A DNA stretch of 64,000 bases from Mesorhizobium sp. B2-3-12 (GTDB taxonomy: Bacteria > Pseudomonadota > Alphaproteobacteria > Rhizobiales > Rhizobiaceae), in assembly GCF_006442205.1 (NCBI RefSeq), contig NZ_VFVR01000004.1, forward strand, positions 451,907-515,906, written 5' to 3'. The notes beneath the pieces were generated by a model. The model saw only the letters and a program-made list of their open reading frames with translations. It searched no databases and had not been told where the DNA came from. The position numbers and the translations under genes are program-made. Below, piece by piece: positions 46,951 through 56,966 of this stretch. Position 1 is the first letter of the stretch; the number at the start of each line of letters is the position of its first letter.

Positions 46951-47682
46951 ATGGCGTTTCGTATATCAAGTGGTCGCTTTTTGGCGGGTCTTGCGCTCAC
47001 GGGCTTTATGCTTGCCGTCGCCGGCTGCCAATCAGGCGACAACGGCATCCTGAACCTCGGTTTCGGCAAGAAGGACCCGGCGGCGCCACCGCCGCCGCAG
47101 GATCCCAAGGTGCTGGCCAGCCAGCTGAACGCGTATTGCCCAAGGGTGACGGTGCGCGATGGCACGGCGTTCTTCAACACCTATGTCAACGAGGTCCAGA
47201 AGCCCAAGCCGAAGCTCAAGAAGACCGGCGACGCCGCCGCGGATGCCGCGGCCCAGGCGGCGGCTGACGCCGCTGCTGCTACGCCGCCCGACGATTCGGC
47301 GAGAATCATCTACCAGGCGTCGATCAGCGACGTGACCCGCGATTGCAGCCGTAGCGACGGACAGCTGACGATGACGATCGCGGTTGCCGGCAAGATCGTG
47401 CCAGGACCGAAGTTCACGCCCGGCACCATCACCATGCCGATCCGCACGGCGGTCATGCACGGCACCGACGTGCTTTATTCGCAGATCCACCAGTATCAGG
47501 TCCAGGTGACCGATCCCTCGGTCGCCACCCAGTTTGTCTTCACCGATTCCAATATCGTCGTGCCGGCGCCGACGGCGCAGGACTATCAGGCCTATGCCGG
47601 TTATGACGAAACCGCGCCGAAGGCGACGACCGACAAGCCGAGGAAGAAGACCCACAGGAAGAAGGCCGCCGCGACGAACTAG
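46951..47682 (+). CDS. Lipoprotein, unknown function
   Basis: A 243-residue probable lipoprotein. The signal peptide ends in a lipobox VAGC (about residue 30), followed by a Pro-rich linker (KKDPAAPPPPQDP). The middle contains an Ala-rich low-complexity run with Asp (AADAAAQAAADAAAA), then a beta-rich domain (IIYQASISDVTRDC, GQLTMTIAVAGKIVPG) and a Lys-rich tail. GAGAGGGA precedes the ATG at 46951. It is divergent from thrC. No known domain is recognised. Confidence 0.75.
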   Translation: MAFRISSGRFLAGLALTGFMLAVAGCQSGDNGILNLGFGKKDPAAPPPPQDPKVLASQLNAYCPRVTVRDGTAFFNTYVNEVQKPKPKLKKTGDAAADAAAQAAADAAAATPPDDSARIIYQASISDVTRDCSRSDGQLTMTIAVAGKIVPGPKFTPGTITMPIRTAVMHGTDVLYSQIHQYQVQVTDPSVATQFVFTDSNIVVPAPTAQDYQAYAGYDETAPKATTDKPRKKTHRKKAAATN

Positions 47683-47697
47683 GCGGCTGTCGGTCTG

Positions 47698-47721
47698 GCG
47701 TGCGTCGAGGAGGACGCACGC
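47698..47721. terminator. Hairpin between convergent genes
   Basis: Arms GCGTGCGTC and GACGCACGC are perfect reverse complements around a six-base loop, lying between the lipoprotein gene and the convergent HAD gene. There is no T-run. It probably ends transcription from both sides. Confidence 0.5.
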
Positions 47722-47724
47722 ATC

Positions 47725-48414
47725 TCAGGCATCCGCGGACCACTCCGACAGCGCCGCGATAACGCTTTTCAGCTCCGCCCACCGCCGGATCACCGTTTCG
47801 GCGCCGGCCTCCGTCAGGGCATCGGCATGGCCGGGATAGCTGTGGCTGGCGCCCGTGAAACCGATCACGCGCATGCCGGCGGCCCTGGCGCCGGTGACGC
47901 CGTGCACGGAATCCTCGATGACGAAGGTGTTCGCCGGGTTGGCGCCGAGTTTTTCGGCGGCATGCAGGAAGACGTCCGGCGCCGGTTTGGTCTTCCCGGT
48001 CGGCGTCTCCATCGCCGAGAAGATGCGTCCGGCGAAGAACGGCAGCAGATGCACCTTCTCCAGCATGAACTCGATCCGATCCGAACGAGAATTGGAGCAG
48101 ATGCAGCGCTGCGTCGTGACCGAGGCGACCGCTTCGCGCACACCCTCGATGGCGCGAACGTCGCTGCGCAATTTGCGGTCGACCAGTTCCTCGGCGCGAT
48201 CGATCAGCGACACCTGGAACGGGATCTTCGATTTTTCCTCGATCCGCATCAGTATGTCCTTGAAAGTCAGGCCGGCATAGGTCTCCGCAATCTCCTCCGC
48301 CGAGATTTCATATCCGGCCAAGGTTATCAGCTCAGCCTCGACCCGCGCGGCGATGATTTCGGAATCGACGAGCACGCCGTCGCAATCGAAGATGACAAGA
48401 TCTGGCTGGGGCAT
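47725..48414 (-). CDS. HAD-family phosphatase/phosphoglucomutase-like
   Basis: A 229-residue haloacid dehalogenase-like hydrolase. The nucleophile Asp10 and acid-base Asp12 are in VIFDCDGVLVDSE. Motif II is CSNSRSDR, and motifs III and IV are KTKPAPDVF and VIEDSVHGVTGARAAGM. The cap domain between them is the four-helix type of beta-phosphoglucomutase and phosphoglycolate phosphatase relatives. Specificity is not clear. The ATG at 48414 is chosen because family members start just before the IFDCDG motif. Confidence 0.87.
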   Translation of the reverse strand: MPQPDLVIFDCDGVLVDSEIIAARVEAELITLAGYEISAEEIAETYAGLTFKDILMRIEEKSKIPFQVSLIDRAEELVDRKLRSDVRAIEGVREAVASVTTQRCICSNSRSDRIEFMLEKVHLLPFFAGRIFSAMETPTGKTKPAPDVFLHAAEKLGANPANTFVIEDSVHGVTGARAAGMRVIGFTGASHSYPGHADALTEAGAETVIRRWAELKSVIAALSEWSADA

Positions 48415-48545
48415 GGTGGTCCGGACGATGGAGGATGGAAGAATGGCCGCTCGGGGCTCGAGCGGCGCGGCATACACCAATGGGCACGGCTTCGCAAACT
48501 CCTGCACGGGATCGATAAAGCTTCACCGAATATTTACGCTGATCG

Positions 48546-48553
48546 GTAACCAT
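48546..48553. promoter_or_regulatory. CtrA-like half site upstream of ccrM
   Basis: GTAACCAT differs by one base from the alphaproteobacterial CtrA half-site TTAACCAT and lies 39 bases before the ccrM start. Further TAAAC and GTAAC motifs follow within 25 bases. In related bacteria ccrM is driven by CtrA late in the cell cycle. The match is short and could be chance. Confidence 0.35.
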
Positions 48554-48565
48554 AACGGGGAGTAA

Positions 48566-49726
<1,161 letters not shown>

Positions 49727-49790
49727 CCCCTGCCGTTTCCTCCTATTTCGTTGATTCAAAATCTCAACGGATCGCCGGAACCGATTCGGA

Positions 49791-50402
49791 TCAAGCCTTT
49801 ATTCCAAACCGCTCAAGATCTGCTTTAAGCGTGGCGGCATCGGTGAACAGCACCGCTTGCCAGCCAGCGGCCTTGGCGCCGTCGACGTTCTTCTGGCTGT
49901 CGTCGATGAACAGTGTCGCGGATGGTTCGAGGCCGAACGCCGCCACGTGATGGTCGTAGATGTCGCGGTCGGGCTTGATCTTGCCGATATCGCCCGACAC
50001 TGTCACGCCGCGCGGACGGCTGAGAAAATCGAAGCGCTGCCGGGCTTCGGCCAGCGTGTCGGAAGCGAAGTTGGTCAGCATGGTCACGTCGTGTCCGCTT
50101 TCGATCAGGCCCAGCATGATGGCGACGCTGTCGTCATAGGCGTGCGGCACCATGTCGTTCCAGTAGCGGCGGAAGTTGCGGATGTTTTCCGCGTGCCCGG
50201 GATGGTCAGCAATCAGCAGCGCCTCGGCCTCTTGCCACGTCCGGCCACGGTCCTGCTCGAGGTTCCAGTCATGCGTGCAGACATTGTCGAAAAACCACTG
50301 TCTCTCCCCGGCATCGGGAATGAGGCGACTGAACGGGATATTGGGATCGTAGTGGATCAGCACCTTGCCGATGTCGAAAACGATGTGGCGAATTTCAGTC
50401 AT
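49791..50402 (-). CDS. HAD-IA hydrolase, YihX-like
   Basis: A 203-residue HAD hydrolase. The nucleophile Asp10 is in IVFDIGKVLIHYD, where the second acidic residue of DxD is replaced by the DxGxV pattern of the YihX subgroup. Motif II is MLTNFASDT, and motifs III and IV are GKIKPDRDIYDHH and LFIDDSQKNVDGAKAAGW. A glucose-1-phosphatase-like role is possible but untested. Its start lies inside the last bases of mutY (8-base overlap), so it is the second gene of a mutY operon. Confidence 0.88.
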   Translation of the reverse strand: MTEIRHIVFDIGKVLIHYDPNIPFSRLIPDAGERQWFFDNVCTHDWNLEQDRGRTWQEAEALLIADHPGHAENIRNFRRYWNDMVPHAYDDSVAIMLGLIESGHDVTMLTNFASDTLAEARQRFDFLSRPRGVTVSGDIGKIKPDRDIYDHHVAAFGLEPSATLFIDDSQKNVDGAKAAGWQAVLFTDAATLKADLERFGIKA

Positions 50403-51519
50403 GGAGCCTCTTTGTACCTGATGGCGACGGTTTTTTCGTCGCGCCGGGTATTGCAGCCTCGATTGCCTTTTTCATGACAGTCGGCAGCGCCTCGCCCGAA
50501 ATCTCACGGGCGGGCGACCAGAAATGCCCTGCCAGCGCATCACCTTTGATGTGGGCGCGAAAGACTTCGAGTTCGAGCGCGAAATGGGTGAAGACATGCG
50601 TGATTTTGCCGGCGTGCCGCCAATCGCCGGGGAAGGGTGCTGCCGCCTGCGTGGTGGCTCCGTCCGCCCGTGCCGTCCAGGCCGTGGTCGGCACTTCCGT
50701 CATGCCGCCAAGCAGCCCCTTTTCCGGCCGCTTGCGCAAAAGAATGGCGCCGTCCTCACGCACGGCCACGAAAGCCGCGCCTCGCCGCAGCGGTTTGTCG
50801 GCCTTCGGCAGCCGTACCGGGAAATTCTCGGGGTCGCCTGCAATGACGGCGCTGCAGTCCTCGCGCAGCGGGCATAGCATGCAGCGCGGCCGGCGTGGCG
50901 TGCAGATCGTGGCCCCCAGATCCATCATCGCCTGGGCGAAGTCTCCTGGCCTCGTTGCGGGCACCATGCGCTCGACATGGGCCCGTATCTCGGCCTTGGC
51001 TTCGCCGAGCGGCGTCGTGATCGAAAACAGGCGTGAGATGACGCGCTCGACATTGCCGTCGACAACGGCTGCGGGGCGGTGGAAGGCGATCGCCGTTATT
51101 GCCGCCGACGTATAGGCGCCAATCCCCGGCAATTCTCTAAGGCCGGCCTCTGTGTCGGGAAACCGGCCGCCGCGCGCCGCCACCAGATCGGCGCAGGCCT
51201 TGAGGTTGCGGGCACGGGAATAGTAGCCGAGCCCCGCCCAGGCTTTCATCACATCCTCGGTCGGCGCCGCGGCCAGCGCCGTGACATCGGGCCATTGCTC
51301 GACAAAGGCACGGAAATAGGATTTCACCGCTTCGACGGTGGTCTGCTGCAGCATCACCTCGGACAGCCAGATACGGTAAGGGTCGGGCCGCACACCGCGT
51401 GCATGGTCGCGAGGGCTCACGCGCCACGGCAATTCGCGATGATGCACGTCGTACCAGGCGAGCAGGCGTGACGCAGTGTCGTCTGGGATGGCCTTGCGGG
51501 TCTGGTCTGCTGGTGCCAT
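50395..51519 (-). CDS. mutY: A/G-specific adenine glycosylase MutY
   Basis: MutY removes adenine mispaired with 8-oxoguanine. The 374-residue protein has the catalytic Glu in WLSEVMLQQTTVEAV, the helix-hairpin-helix LPGIGAYTSAAITAI followed by the catalytic Asp in VVDGNVERVI, and the 4Fe-4S Cys set in CTPRRPRCMLCPLREDC. The C-terminal NUDIX-like domain recognising 8-oxoG includes GGMTEVPTTAW and THVFTHFALEL. The ATG at 51519 gives the usual length; the frame is open upstream but that part has no MutY character. It is divergent from the DUF721 gene. Confidence 0.95.
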   Translation of the reverse strand: MAPADQTRKAIPDDTASRLLAWYDVHHRELPWRVSPRDHARGVRPDPYRIWLSEVMLQQTTVEAVKSYFRAFVEQWPDVTALAAAPTEDVMKAWAGLGYYSRARNLKACADLVAARGGRFPDTEAGLRELPGIGAYTSAAITAIAFHRPAAVVDGNVERVISRLFSITTPLGEAKAEIRAHVERMVPATRPGDFAQAMMDLGATICTPRRPRCMLCPLREDCSAVIAGDPENFPVRLPKADKPLRRGAAFVAVREDGAILLRKRPEKGLLGGMTEVPTTAWTARADGATTQAAAPFPGDWRHAGKITHVFTHFALELEVFRAHIKGDALAGHFWSPAREISGEALPTVMKKAIEAAIPGATKKPSPSGTKRLHD

Positions 51520-51572
51520 TGATCTTGCGTTGGCCTGGCCGGTATCTGCTGGGTCGTGGCTGGAGAACGCAC

Positions 51573-52073
51573 ATGGCAGGGAAAAGGCGCTTCGGCAATC
51601 CCGTTCCGGTGAGCGATCTCGCCACCGAGATCCTCGATCCGGTGCTGCGCAAGCGGGCAGGCATCTCGATCGGCCTCGTCCAGTCCTGGGAAGAGATTGC
51701 CGGACCACGCCTCGCCACCCACTCGCGGCCCGAAAAGATCCAGTGGCCGCGCCGCCTGCACGAGGACGATCCGTTCGAGCCGGCCGTGCTGGTCATCGCC
51801 TGCGAAGGCATGGCCGCGCTTCATCTGCAGCACGAGACCGGCGAGATCATCAACCGGGTGAATGCCTTCCTGGGTTTCACCGCGATAGGCCGCATCAGGA
51901 TCGTGCAGAAGCCGGTAAGCTCGGGAAAAGCCCGGCCCAGACCCGCCCTCAGGGCACTGAGCGCGGCGGAAAAGGCGAAATTGGCCAATACTGTCGGGCT
52001 GATCGAGGATGACGGGCTACGCGCCTCGCTGGAACGGCTGGGTGCGACCATTCTGGGCGGGAGGAAAGTTTAG
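51573..52073 (+). CDS. DUF721 family protein
   Basis: A 166-residue protein of the DUF721/DciA-like superfamily. It has the pattern VLRKRAGISIGLVQSWEEIAG, then LVIACEGMAALHLQHETGEI and INRVNAFLGFTAIGRIRIVQ. Relatives of this fold load the replicative helicase in bacteria lacking DnaC, but most DUF721 members are uncharacterised. GGAG precedes the ATG. The neighbours mutY, dsbA-like and smc are its usual company in rhizobia. Confidence 0.85.
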   Translation: MAGKRRFGNPVPVSDLATEILDPVLRKRAGISIGLVQSWEEIAGPRLATHSRPEKIQWPRRLHEDDPFEPAVLVIACEGMAALHLQHETGEIINRVNAFLGFTAIGRIRIVQKPVSSGKARPRPALRALSAAEKAKLANTVGLIEDDGLRASLERLGATILGGRKV

Positions 52074-52237
52074 TTCGCACTGGAAATAGTCATAGCTTTG
52101 TCGTTAATCTCGCGCATTCGTGATCGCCCTTGTCAGGTTTCACGATTGGATTGGGGACAGGGATGCCTTAATTCGCGCCAACTCTCGCTTTTTCGTGCCT
52201 TTGCATTGCAAAATCCAACCCTTATCAGGTGATTCGT

Positions 52238-52981
52238 ATGAGCCGTCCCCCGTTTGGCCAAAGCTTCTCTCGCAGAAACGTCCTGACTTCGCTTGCAGCC
52301 ATCCCGGCGGTGGCCCTGCTTGCCGCCTGCAGCGATTCCGGGGAACAGGCGAAGGCCGCGGATGTCAAGCCCGCGGACCCGGCAACGCCCGCAAAGCCGG
52401 CCACGCCCGCCGCGGTCCAGGTGCCGGAAGCGCAAGGCACCGTGGATATGGCTGAATTGCTGAAGCCGGGTGCGCTGCCCGACAAGCAGCTCGGCAAGGA
52501 TGACGCCAAGGTCACCATCGTTGAATATGCTTCGATGACCTGCCCGCACTGCGCGCATTTCGCCGAGACCACCTTCCCGGATTTGAAGACCAAGTACATC
52601 GATACCGGCAAGGCCCGTTACATCCTGCGCGAATTCCCGTTCGATCCGAGCGCCGAAGCCGGTTTCATGCTGGCGCGCTGCGCCAAGGATAACTATTTCC
52701 CGATGGTCGACGTGCTGTTCCGGCAGCAGGCGAACTGGGTCGGCGTGTCCAACACCAAGGATGCGCTGCTGCAAATCTCGAAGCTCGCCGGTTTTACACA
52801 GGAGTCCTTCGAGGCCTGCTTGACGGACCAGAAACTTCTGGACGATGTGAGATCGGTCCAGAAGCGTGGCGCCAATGAATTCAAGGTCGACTCGACACCG
52901 ACCTTCTTCATCAACGGTAAGACCTACAAAGGGGCGATGTCGATTGAGGAAATGTCGGCCATCATCGACCCTCTGCTCTGA
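52238..52981 (+). CDS. DsbA-family thiol-disulfide protein, Tat/lipoprotein signal
   Basis: A 247-residue DsbA-fold oxidoreductase. The thioredoxin active site is in YASMTCPHCAHFAETTF (CPHC, near residue 104), and the cis-Pro loop is DSTPTFFINGKTY. The N-terminus contains SRRNVLTS followed by a hydrophobic stretch and LLAACSDSG, combining a twin-arginine-like motif with a lipobox. It may be exported through Tat and lipid-anchored. A Pro/Ala-rich linker follows. The ATG at 52238 is preceded by CAGGTGA; a GTG nine bases earlier is possible. Confidence 0.88.
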   Translation: MSRPPFGQSFSRRNVLTSLAAIPAVALLAACSDSGEQAKAADVKPADPATPAKPATPAAVQVPEAQGTVDMAELLKPGALPDKQLGKDDAKVTIVEYASMTCPHCAHFAETTFPDLKTKYIDTGKARYILREFPFDPSAEAGFMLARCAKDNYFPMVDVLFRQQANWVGVSNTKDALLQISKLAGFTQESFEACLTDQKLLDDVRSVQKRGANEFKVDSTPTFFINGKTYKGAMSIEEMSAIIDPLL

Positions 52982-53104
52982 CATCGGCTCAGCGCTGAAG
53001 CGGCAGCGCTCCGGCGCTGCTTGCCTTTCTATCTGTTCGCGCGCCATGCGCCCTATCGCAAAACTTCGGTACACTTTTGCGGAACCGGTGTATGAGGCGC
53101 GGGA

Positions 53105-56100
53105 ATGAAGTTTTCGCGCCTTCGCCTCCTCGGCTTCAAGTCCTTCGTCGAACCAGGCGAGTTCGTCATCGAACGTGGCCTGACCGGCATTGTCGGACCC
53201 AATGGTTGCGGCAAGTCGAACCTTGTCGAGGCGCTGCGCTGGGTGATGGGCGAAAGCTCCTACAAGAACATGCGCGCGTCCGGCATGGACGACGTGATTT
53301 TTTCCGGCTCGGGCACGCGTCCCGCCCGCAACACCGCCGAAGTCACACTTTTCCTCGACAACAGCGACCGCTCGGCTCCATCCGCCTTCAACGATGCCGA
53401 CGAACTTCAGGTATCGCGCCGCATCGAGCGCGAGGCGGGCTCGCTCTACCGCATCAACGGCAAGGAAGCGCGCGCCAAGGACGTGCAGCTCCTGTTCGCC
53501 GACCAGTCGACCGGCGCGCGTTCCCCCTCCATGGTTGGTCAGGGGCGGATCGGCGAACTGATCCAGGCCAAGCCCCAGGCGCGCCGCGCTTTGCTCGAAG
53601 AGGCGGCCGGCATTTCCGGCCTGCACACCCGCCGCCACGAAGCGGAACTGAGGCTGAAGGCCGCCGAACAGAATCTCGAACGCCTGGATGATGTCGTCGG
53701 CGAACTGGAAAGCCAGATCGAAAGCCTGAAGCGCCAGGCGCGCCAGGCGTCCCGCTTCAAGAACCTGTCGGCCGACATCCGCAAGGCCGAAGCGACGCTT
53801 CTCCATCTGCGCTGGACGCTGGCCAAGACACAGGAAGGTGAGGCGCGTTCGGCGCTGGCTGTCGCCACCGCTTTGGTCGGCGACCGCGCCGCCACGCAGA
53901 TGAACGCGGCCAAGGAGCAGGGCATCTCCGCCCATCGCCTGCCTGACCTGCGCGACGCGGAAGCCGCGGCTGCCGCGGCCTTCCAGCGGCTGTCGATCGC
54001 CAGGTCGCAGATCGAGGAAGAAGCCGGTCGCATCCGCACCCGTCAGGCCGAACTCGACCGCCGATTGCAGCAGCTCGACGGCGACATCGCCCGCGAAGAG
54101 CGGATGGTGCGCGACAATGCCGACGTTCTCGAGCGCCTGCGCGCGGAAGAGGCTGCGCTGAACTCGGAGAACGCCGGCGCCGCCGAGCGCGAGGCCACCA
54201 CGCGCGCGGCATTCGAACAGGCCGCCGCGACGCTTGCGCAAAGCGAAGCCAAGCTCGCCGCGCTGACGGCCGAGCGCGCCGAGGCCGCCGCCTCGCGCCA
54301 TCAGATCGAACGGACCTTGCGCGAAACCGCCGAGCGCCGCGATCGCTTCGCCCGCCAGCTCGCCGAGGTCGACCGGGAATTGTCTGATATCCTTGCCAAG
54401 GTGGCAGGCCTGCCGGATCCGGCCGAGAAGCAGGCTCTGGTCGAACAGGCGATGGCACTGCTGGAGGAATCCGAGGCAGCGGTCTCGCAGGCCGAAGAGT
54501 CGGTCATCGACGCTCGTGGCGCCGAAAATGCCGCCCGCCCGCCGCTTCAGGAGGCCAGGGCGGAGCTGGCGCGGGTTGAGACCGAAGCGCGCACGCTGGC
54601 CAAGATCCTGAACGCGGCCAGCGGCGACCTCTTCCCTTCCGTGCTGGAGCAGATCAGCGTCGAGCGCGGCTTCGAGACCGCTCTGGGGGCGGCCCTGGGC
54701 GAGGATCTCGACGTGCCGCTCGACCGCAGCGCGCCGGCGCATTGGGGCGAAAGTCAGATCCAGCCCGGCGACGCGGCCCTGCCGGAAGGCATCAAGAGCC
54801 TCGCCAGCGTGGTGCGCGCGCCGGCCCAGCTTGCGCGCCGCCTGGCGCAGATCGGTATCGTCGAGGCCGCCGACGGCCGCCGGTTGCAGGGGCTTCTGGC
54901 TCCCGGCCAGCGCCTGGTCAGTCGCGAGGGCGCGCTGTGGCGTTGGGACGGCCTGACCGCCAGCGCCGATGCACCGACTGCCGCGGCCCAAAGGCTGGCA
55001 CAGAAGAACCGTCTTGCCGAACTCGATGCCGAAGCGATTCAGGCGACGCTCGTCCTGCGCCAGGCCGAGGAGGTGCTGGCACAGGCCGAGCAAGCACTTC
55101 GGCAGGCGAGCGAGGCCGAGCGCAACACGCGTCAGGCCGGACGCGATGCCCGGCACCGGCTGGACGCCGCCCGCAATGCACTTGCCGAGGCCGAGAAGGC
55201 CGGCGGCGAACTGTCGAGCCGGCGTGCCGCACTCGATGAGGCCCGCGCGCGCATCGTCGACAGCCACGAGGAGACGTCGGCGGCTTTTGTCGAGGCCGAG
55301 ATGTTGCTGCAGGACGCGCCGGATCTCGGCGACCTGCAATTGCAGCTCGAACAGTCCTCGGCCAACGTTTCCCGCGATCGCGCCGCCTTGGCCGATGCGC
55401 GCGCCGTCCATGAAGGGCTGCGGCGCGAAGCCGAGTCCCGCATGCGCCGGCTGGACGCCATTGGCACGGAACGCAGCAACTGGCTGGTGCGCGCCGAAAA
55501 CGCCTCGACGCAGATCGCCTCCCTCGGCGAACGCAAGGCCGAGGCCGAGGCCGAGCGCGAACGGCTGGCCGATGCGCCCGACGAGATCGATGCCAAGCGC
55601 CGTGCGCTGCTGTCGCAGCTCACCGAGGCCGAGACCTTGCGCAAGGCGGCGGCCGACCGTCTGCAGGAAGCGGAGAACAGGCAGGCCGAGCTGGACAAGG
55701 CGGCGACCGGTGCCATCCAGTCGCTGGCCGAGGCGCGCGAAACCCGCGCCCGCGCCGAGGAACGGCTGACGGCGGCCGACGAACGCCGGCTGGAGGTCGA
55801 GGCGCGCATCCAGGAAACACTGAACACGCCGCCGCATCTGGTCATCCGCCACACCGGGCTGGAGGCCGACGATCCGATGCCCGAGATGGCCGAGATCGAA
55901 CGCCAGTTGGATCGGTTGAAGATCGAGCGCGAACGGCTCGGCGCGGTCAATCTGCGCGCCGAGGAAGAGCAGAGGGAGCTTTCCGAGCGACTGGAGACGA
56001 TCGTGTCCGAGCGCGAGGATATCATCGAGGCGATCCGCAAGCTCAGGCAAGCGATCCAGAGCCTCAACCGCGAAGGGCGCGAGCGGCTATTGGCAGCCTT

Positions 56101-56563
56101 CGATGTCGTCAACGGTCATTTCCAGCGGCTGTTCTCGCATCTGTTCGGTGGCGGCACTGCGGAATTGCAGCTGATCGAATCCGACGATCCATTGGAGGCG
56201 GGACTTGAAATCCTGGCCCGTCCGCCCGGCAAGAAGCCGCAGACCATGACGCTGCTCTCCGGTGGCGAGCAGGCGCTGACGGCGATGTCGCTGATCTTTG
56301 CCGTGTTCCTGACCAACCCGGCGCCGATCTGCGTGCTCGACGAAGTCGACGCGCCGCTCGACGATCACAATGTCGAACGCTTCTGCAATCTCATGGACGA
56401 AATGGCCAAGACCACCGAGACGCGTTTCGTCATCATCACGCACAACCCCATCACCATGGCGCGCATGGACCGGCTGTTCGGCGTGACCATGGCCGAGCAG
56501 GGCGTCAGCCAGCTTGTTTCGGTCGATCTGCAGGCCGCCGAAGCCATGCGCGAGGCAAGCTGA
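53105..56563 (+). CDS. smc: Chromosome segregation protein SMC
   Basis: SMC is the ATPase core of the bacterial condensin that compacts and segregates chromosomes. The 1152-residue protein has Walker A GPNGCGKSN (residues 31-39), two long coiled-coil arms, a globular hinge around residues 510-640 (DLFPSVLEQISVERGFETAL and following), and at the C-terminus the signature LLSGGEQALTAMSLIFA with Walker B ICVLDEVDAPLDD. The arms are unusually rich in Ala, Glu and Arg. Antisense frames over this gene are long but only reflect its high GC. Confidence 0.97.
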   Translation: MKFSRLRLLGFKSFVEPGEFVIERGLTGIVGPNGCGKSNLVEALRWVMGESSYKNMRASGMDDVIFSGSGTRPARNTAEVTLFLDNSDRSAPSAFNDADELQVSRRIEREAGSLYRINGKEARAKDVQLLFADQSTGARSPSMVGQGRIGELIQAKPQARRALLEEAAGISGLHTRRHEAELRLKAAEQNLERLDDVVGELESQIESLKRQARQASRFKNLSADIRKAEATLLHLRWTLAKTQEGEARSALAVATALVGDRAATQMNAAKEQGISAHRLPDLRDAEAAAAAAFQRLSIARSQIEEEAGRIRTRQAELDRRLQQLDGDIAREERMVRDNADVLERLRAEEAALNSENAGAAEREATTRAAFEQAAATLAQSEAKLAALTAERAEAAASRHQIERTLRETAERRDRFARQLAEVDRELSDILAKVAGLPDPAEKQALVEQAMALLEESEAAVSQAEESVIDARGAENAARPPLQEARAELARVETEARTLAKILNAASGDLFPSVLEQISVERGFETALGAALGEDLDVPLDRSAPAHWGESQIQPGDAALPEGIKSLASVVRAPAQLARRLAQIGIVEAADGRRLQGLLAPGQRLVSREGALWRWDGLTASADAPTAAAQRLAQKNRLAELDAEAIQATLVLRQAEEVLAQAEQALRQASEAERNTRQAGRDARHRLDAARNALAEAEKAGGELSSRRAALDEARARIVDSHEETSAAFVEAEMLLQDAPDLGDLQLQLEQSSANVSRDRAALADARAVHEGLRREAESRMRRLDAIGTERSNWLVRAENASTQIASLGERKAEAEAERERLADAPDEIDAKRRALLSQLTEAETLRKAAADRLQEAENRQAELDKAATGAIQSLAEARETRARAEERLTAADERRLEVEARIQETLNTPPHLVIRHTGLEADDPMPEMAEIERQLDRLKIERERLGAVNLRAEEEQRELSERLETIVSEREDIIEAIRKLRQAIQSLNREGRERLLAAFDVVNGHFQRLFSHLFGGGTAELQLIESDDPLEAGLEILARPPGKKPQTMTLLSGGEQALTAMSLIFAVFLTNPAPICVLDEVDAPLDDHNVERFCNLMDEMAKTTETRFVIITHNPITMARMDRLFGVTMAEQGVSQLVSVDLQAAEAMREAS

Positions 56564-56576
56564 GGCGTTAAGGCCC

Positions 56577-56750
56577 AGAGCAATTCCAGGAAAAGTGCGT
56601 AGCGGTTTTCCCGGGAGAAGCGCGTAGCGCTCCGCCTTGGGAATTGCGTAAAAACAAGGCCGGGAGAAGCGCGTAGCGCTTCGCCTTGGGAACTGCGTAA
56701 AAACAAGGAATGAGCGGGCCAGCGATTCTACCAAACGCTGAACCGCTCTA
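56577..56750. repeat. Mosaic intergenic element with 49-bp tandem duplication
   Basis: The element starts AGAGCAATTCCAGGAAAAG and continues TGCGTAGCGGTTTTCC. Two 49-base tandem copies follow (56611-56659 and 56660-56708, two mismatches; each begins CCGGGAGAAGCGCGTAGCGC and ends GCGTAAAAACAAGG). It closes with a hairpin with GAGCGG (56712-56717) pairing CCGCTC (56743-56748) and an inner CAGCG/CGCTG. It follows smc and probably works as its terminator region. Confidence 0.75.
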
Positions 56751-56757
56751 AGACTAT

Positions 56758-56925
56758 TCAGCCAGTCTGGCCGTGTCTGTGCGAATGCTGCTTGGCAGAG
56801 GCCCAGATGAAATAAATCCAGCCCAGTTTGAGCACAGGCACCCTGCGATCCCGCTCGCGATCTCGCAGTTCGCGGTAGGACTTCAGCTTCAGCGTGCCGC
56901 GGGGCAATCTGATTCGCAGTACCAT
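56758..56925 (-). CDS. Microprotein B, paralogue of its upstream neighbour
   Basis: A 55-residue basic protein beginning MVLRIRLPRGTLKLKSYREL, followed by an Arg/Asp-rich stretch, VPVLKLGWIYFIWA and a His-rich tail. It shares 22 of the first 42 residues with the product of the neighbouring gene at 56967-57155, without gaps. I chose the ATG at 56925 because the similarity begins exactly there, although the frame stays open upstream. No Shine-Dalgarno sequence is evident; a small CTGCG/CGCAG hairpin lies just before the start. Function unknown. Confidence 0.55.
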   Translation of the reverse strand: MVLRIRLPRGTLKLKSYRELRDRERDRRVPVLKLGWIYFIWASAKQHSHRHGQTG

Positions 56926-56966
56926 GACTGCGACAGTATACGCAGGTTCGCCGATCTCACAAAGGG

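Noticed and set aside
52133..56050. A 1305-codon open frame antisense to smc and its upstream gene
   Set aside because: It covers exactly the high-GC coiled-coil gene on the other strand. Its translation is Arg/Gly/Leu-rich without domain motifs, while the sense frame is a complete SMC.
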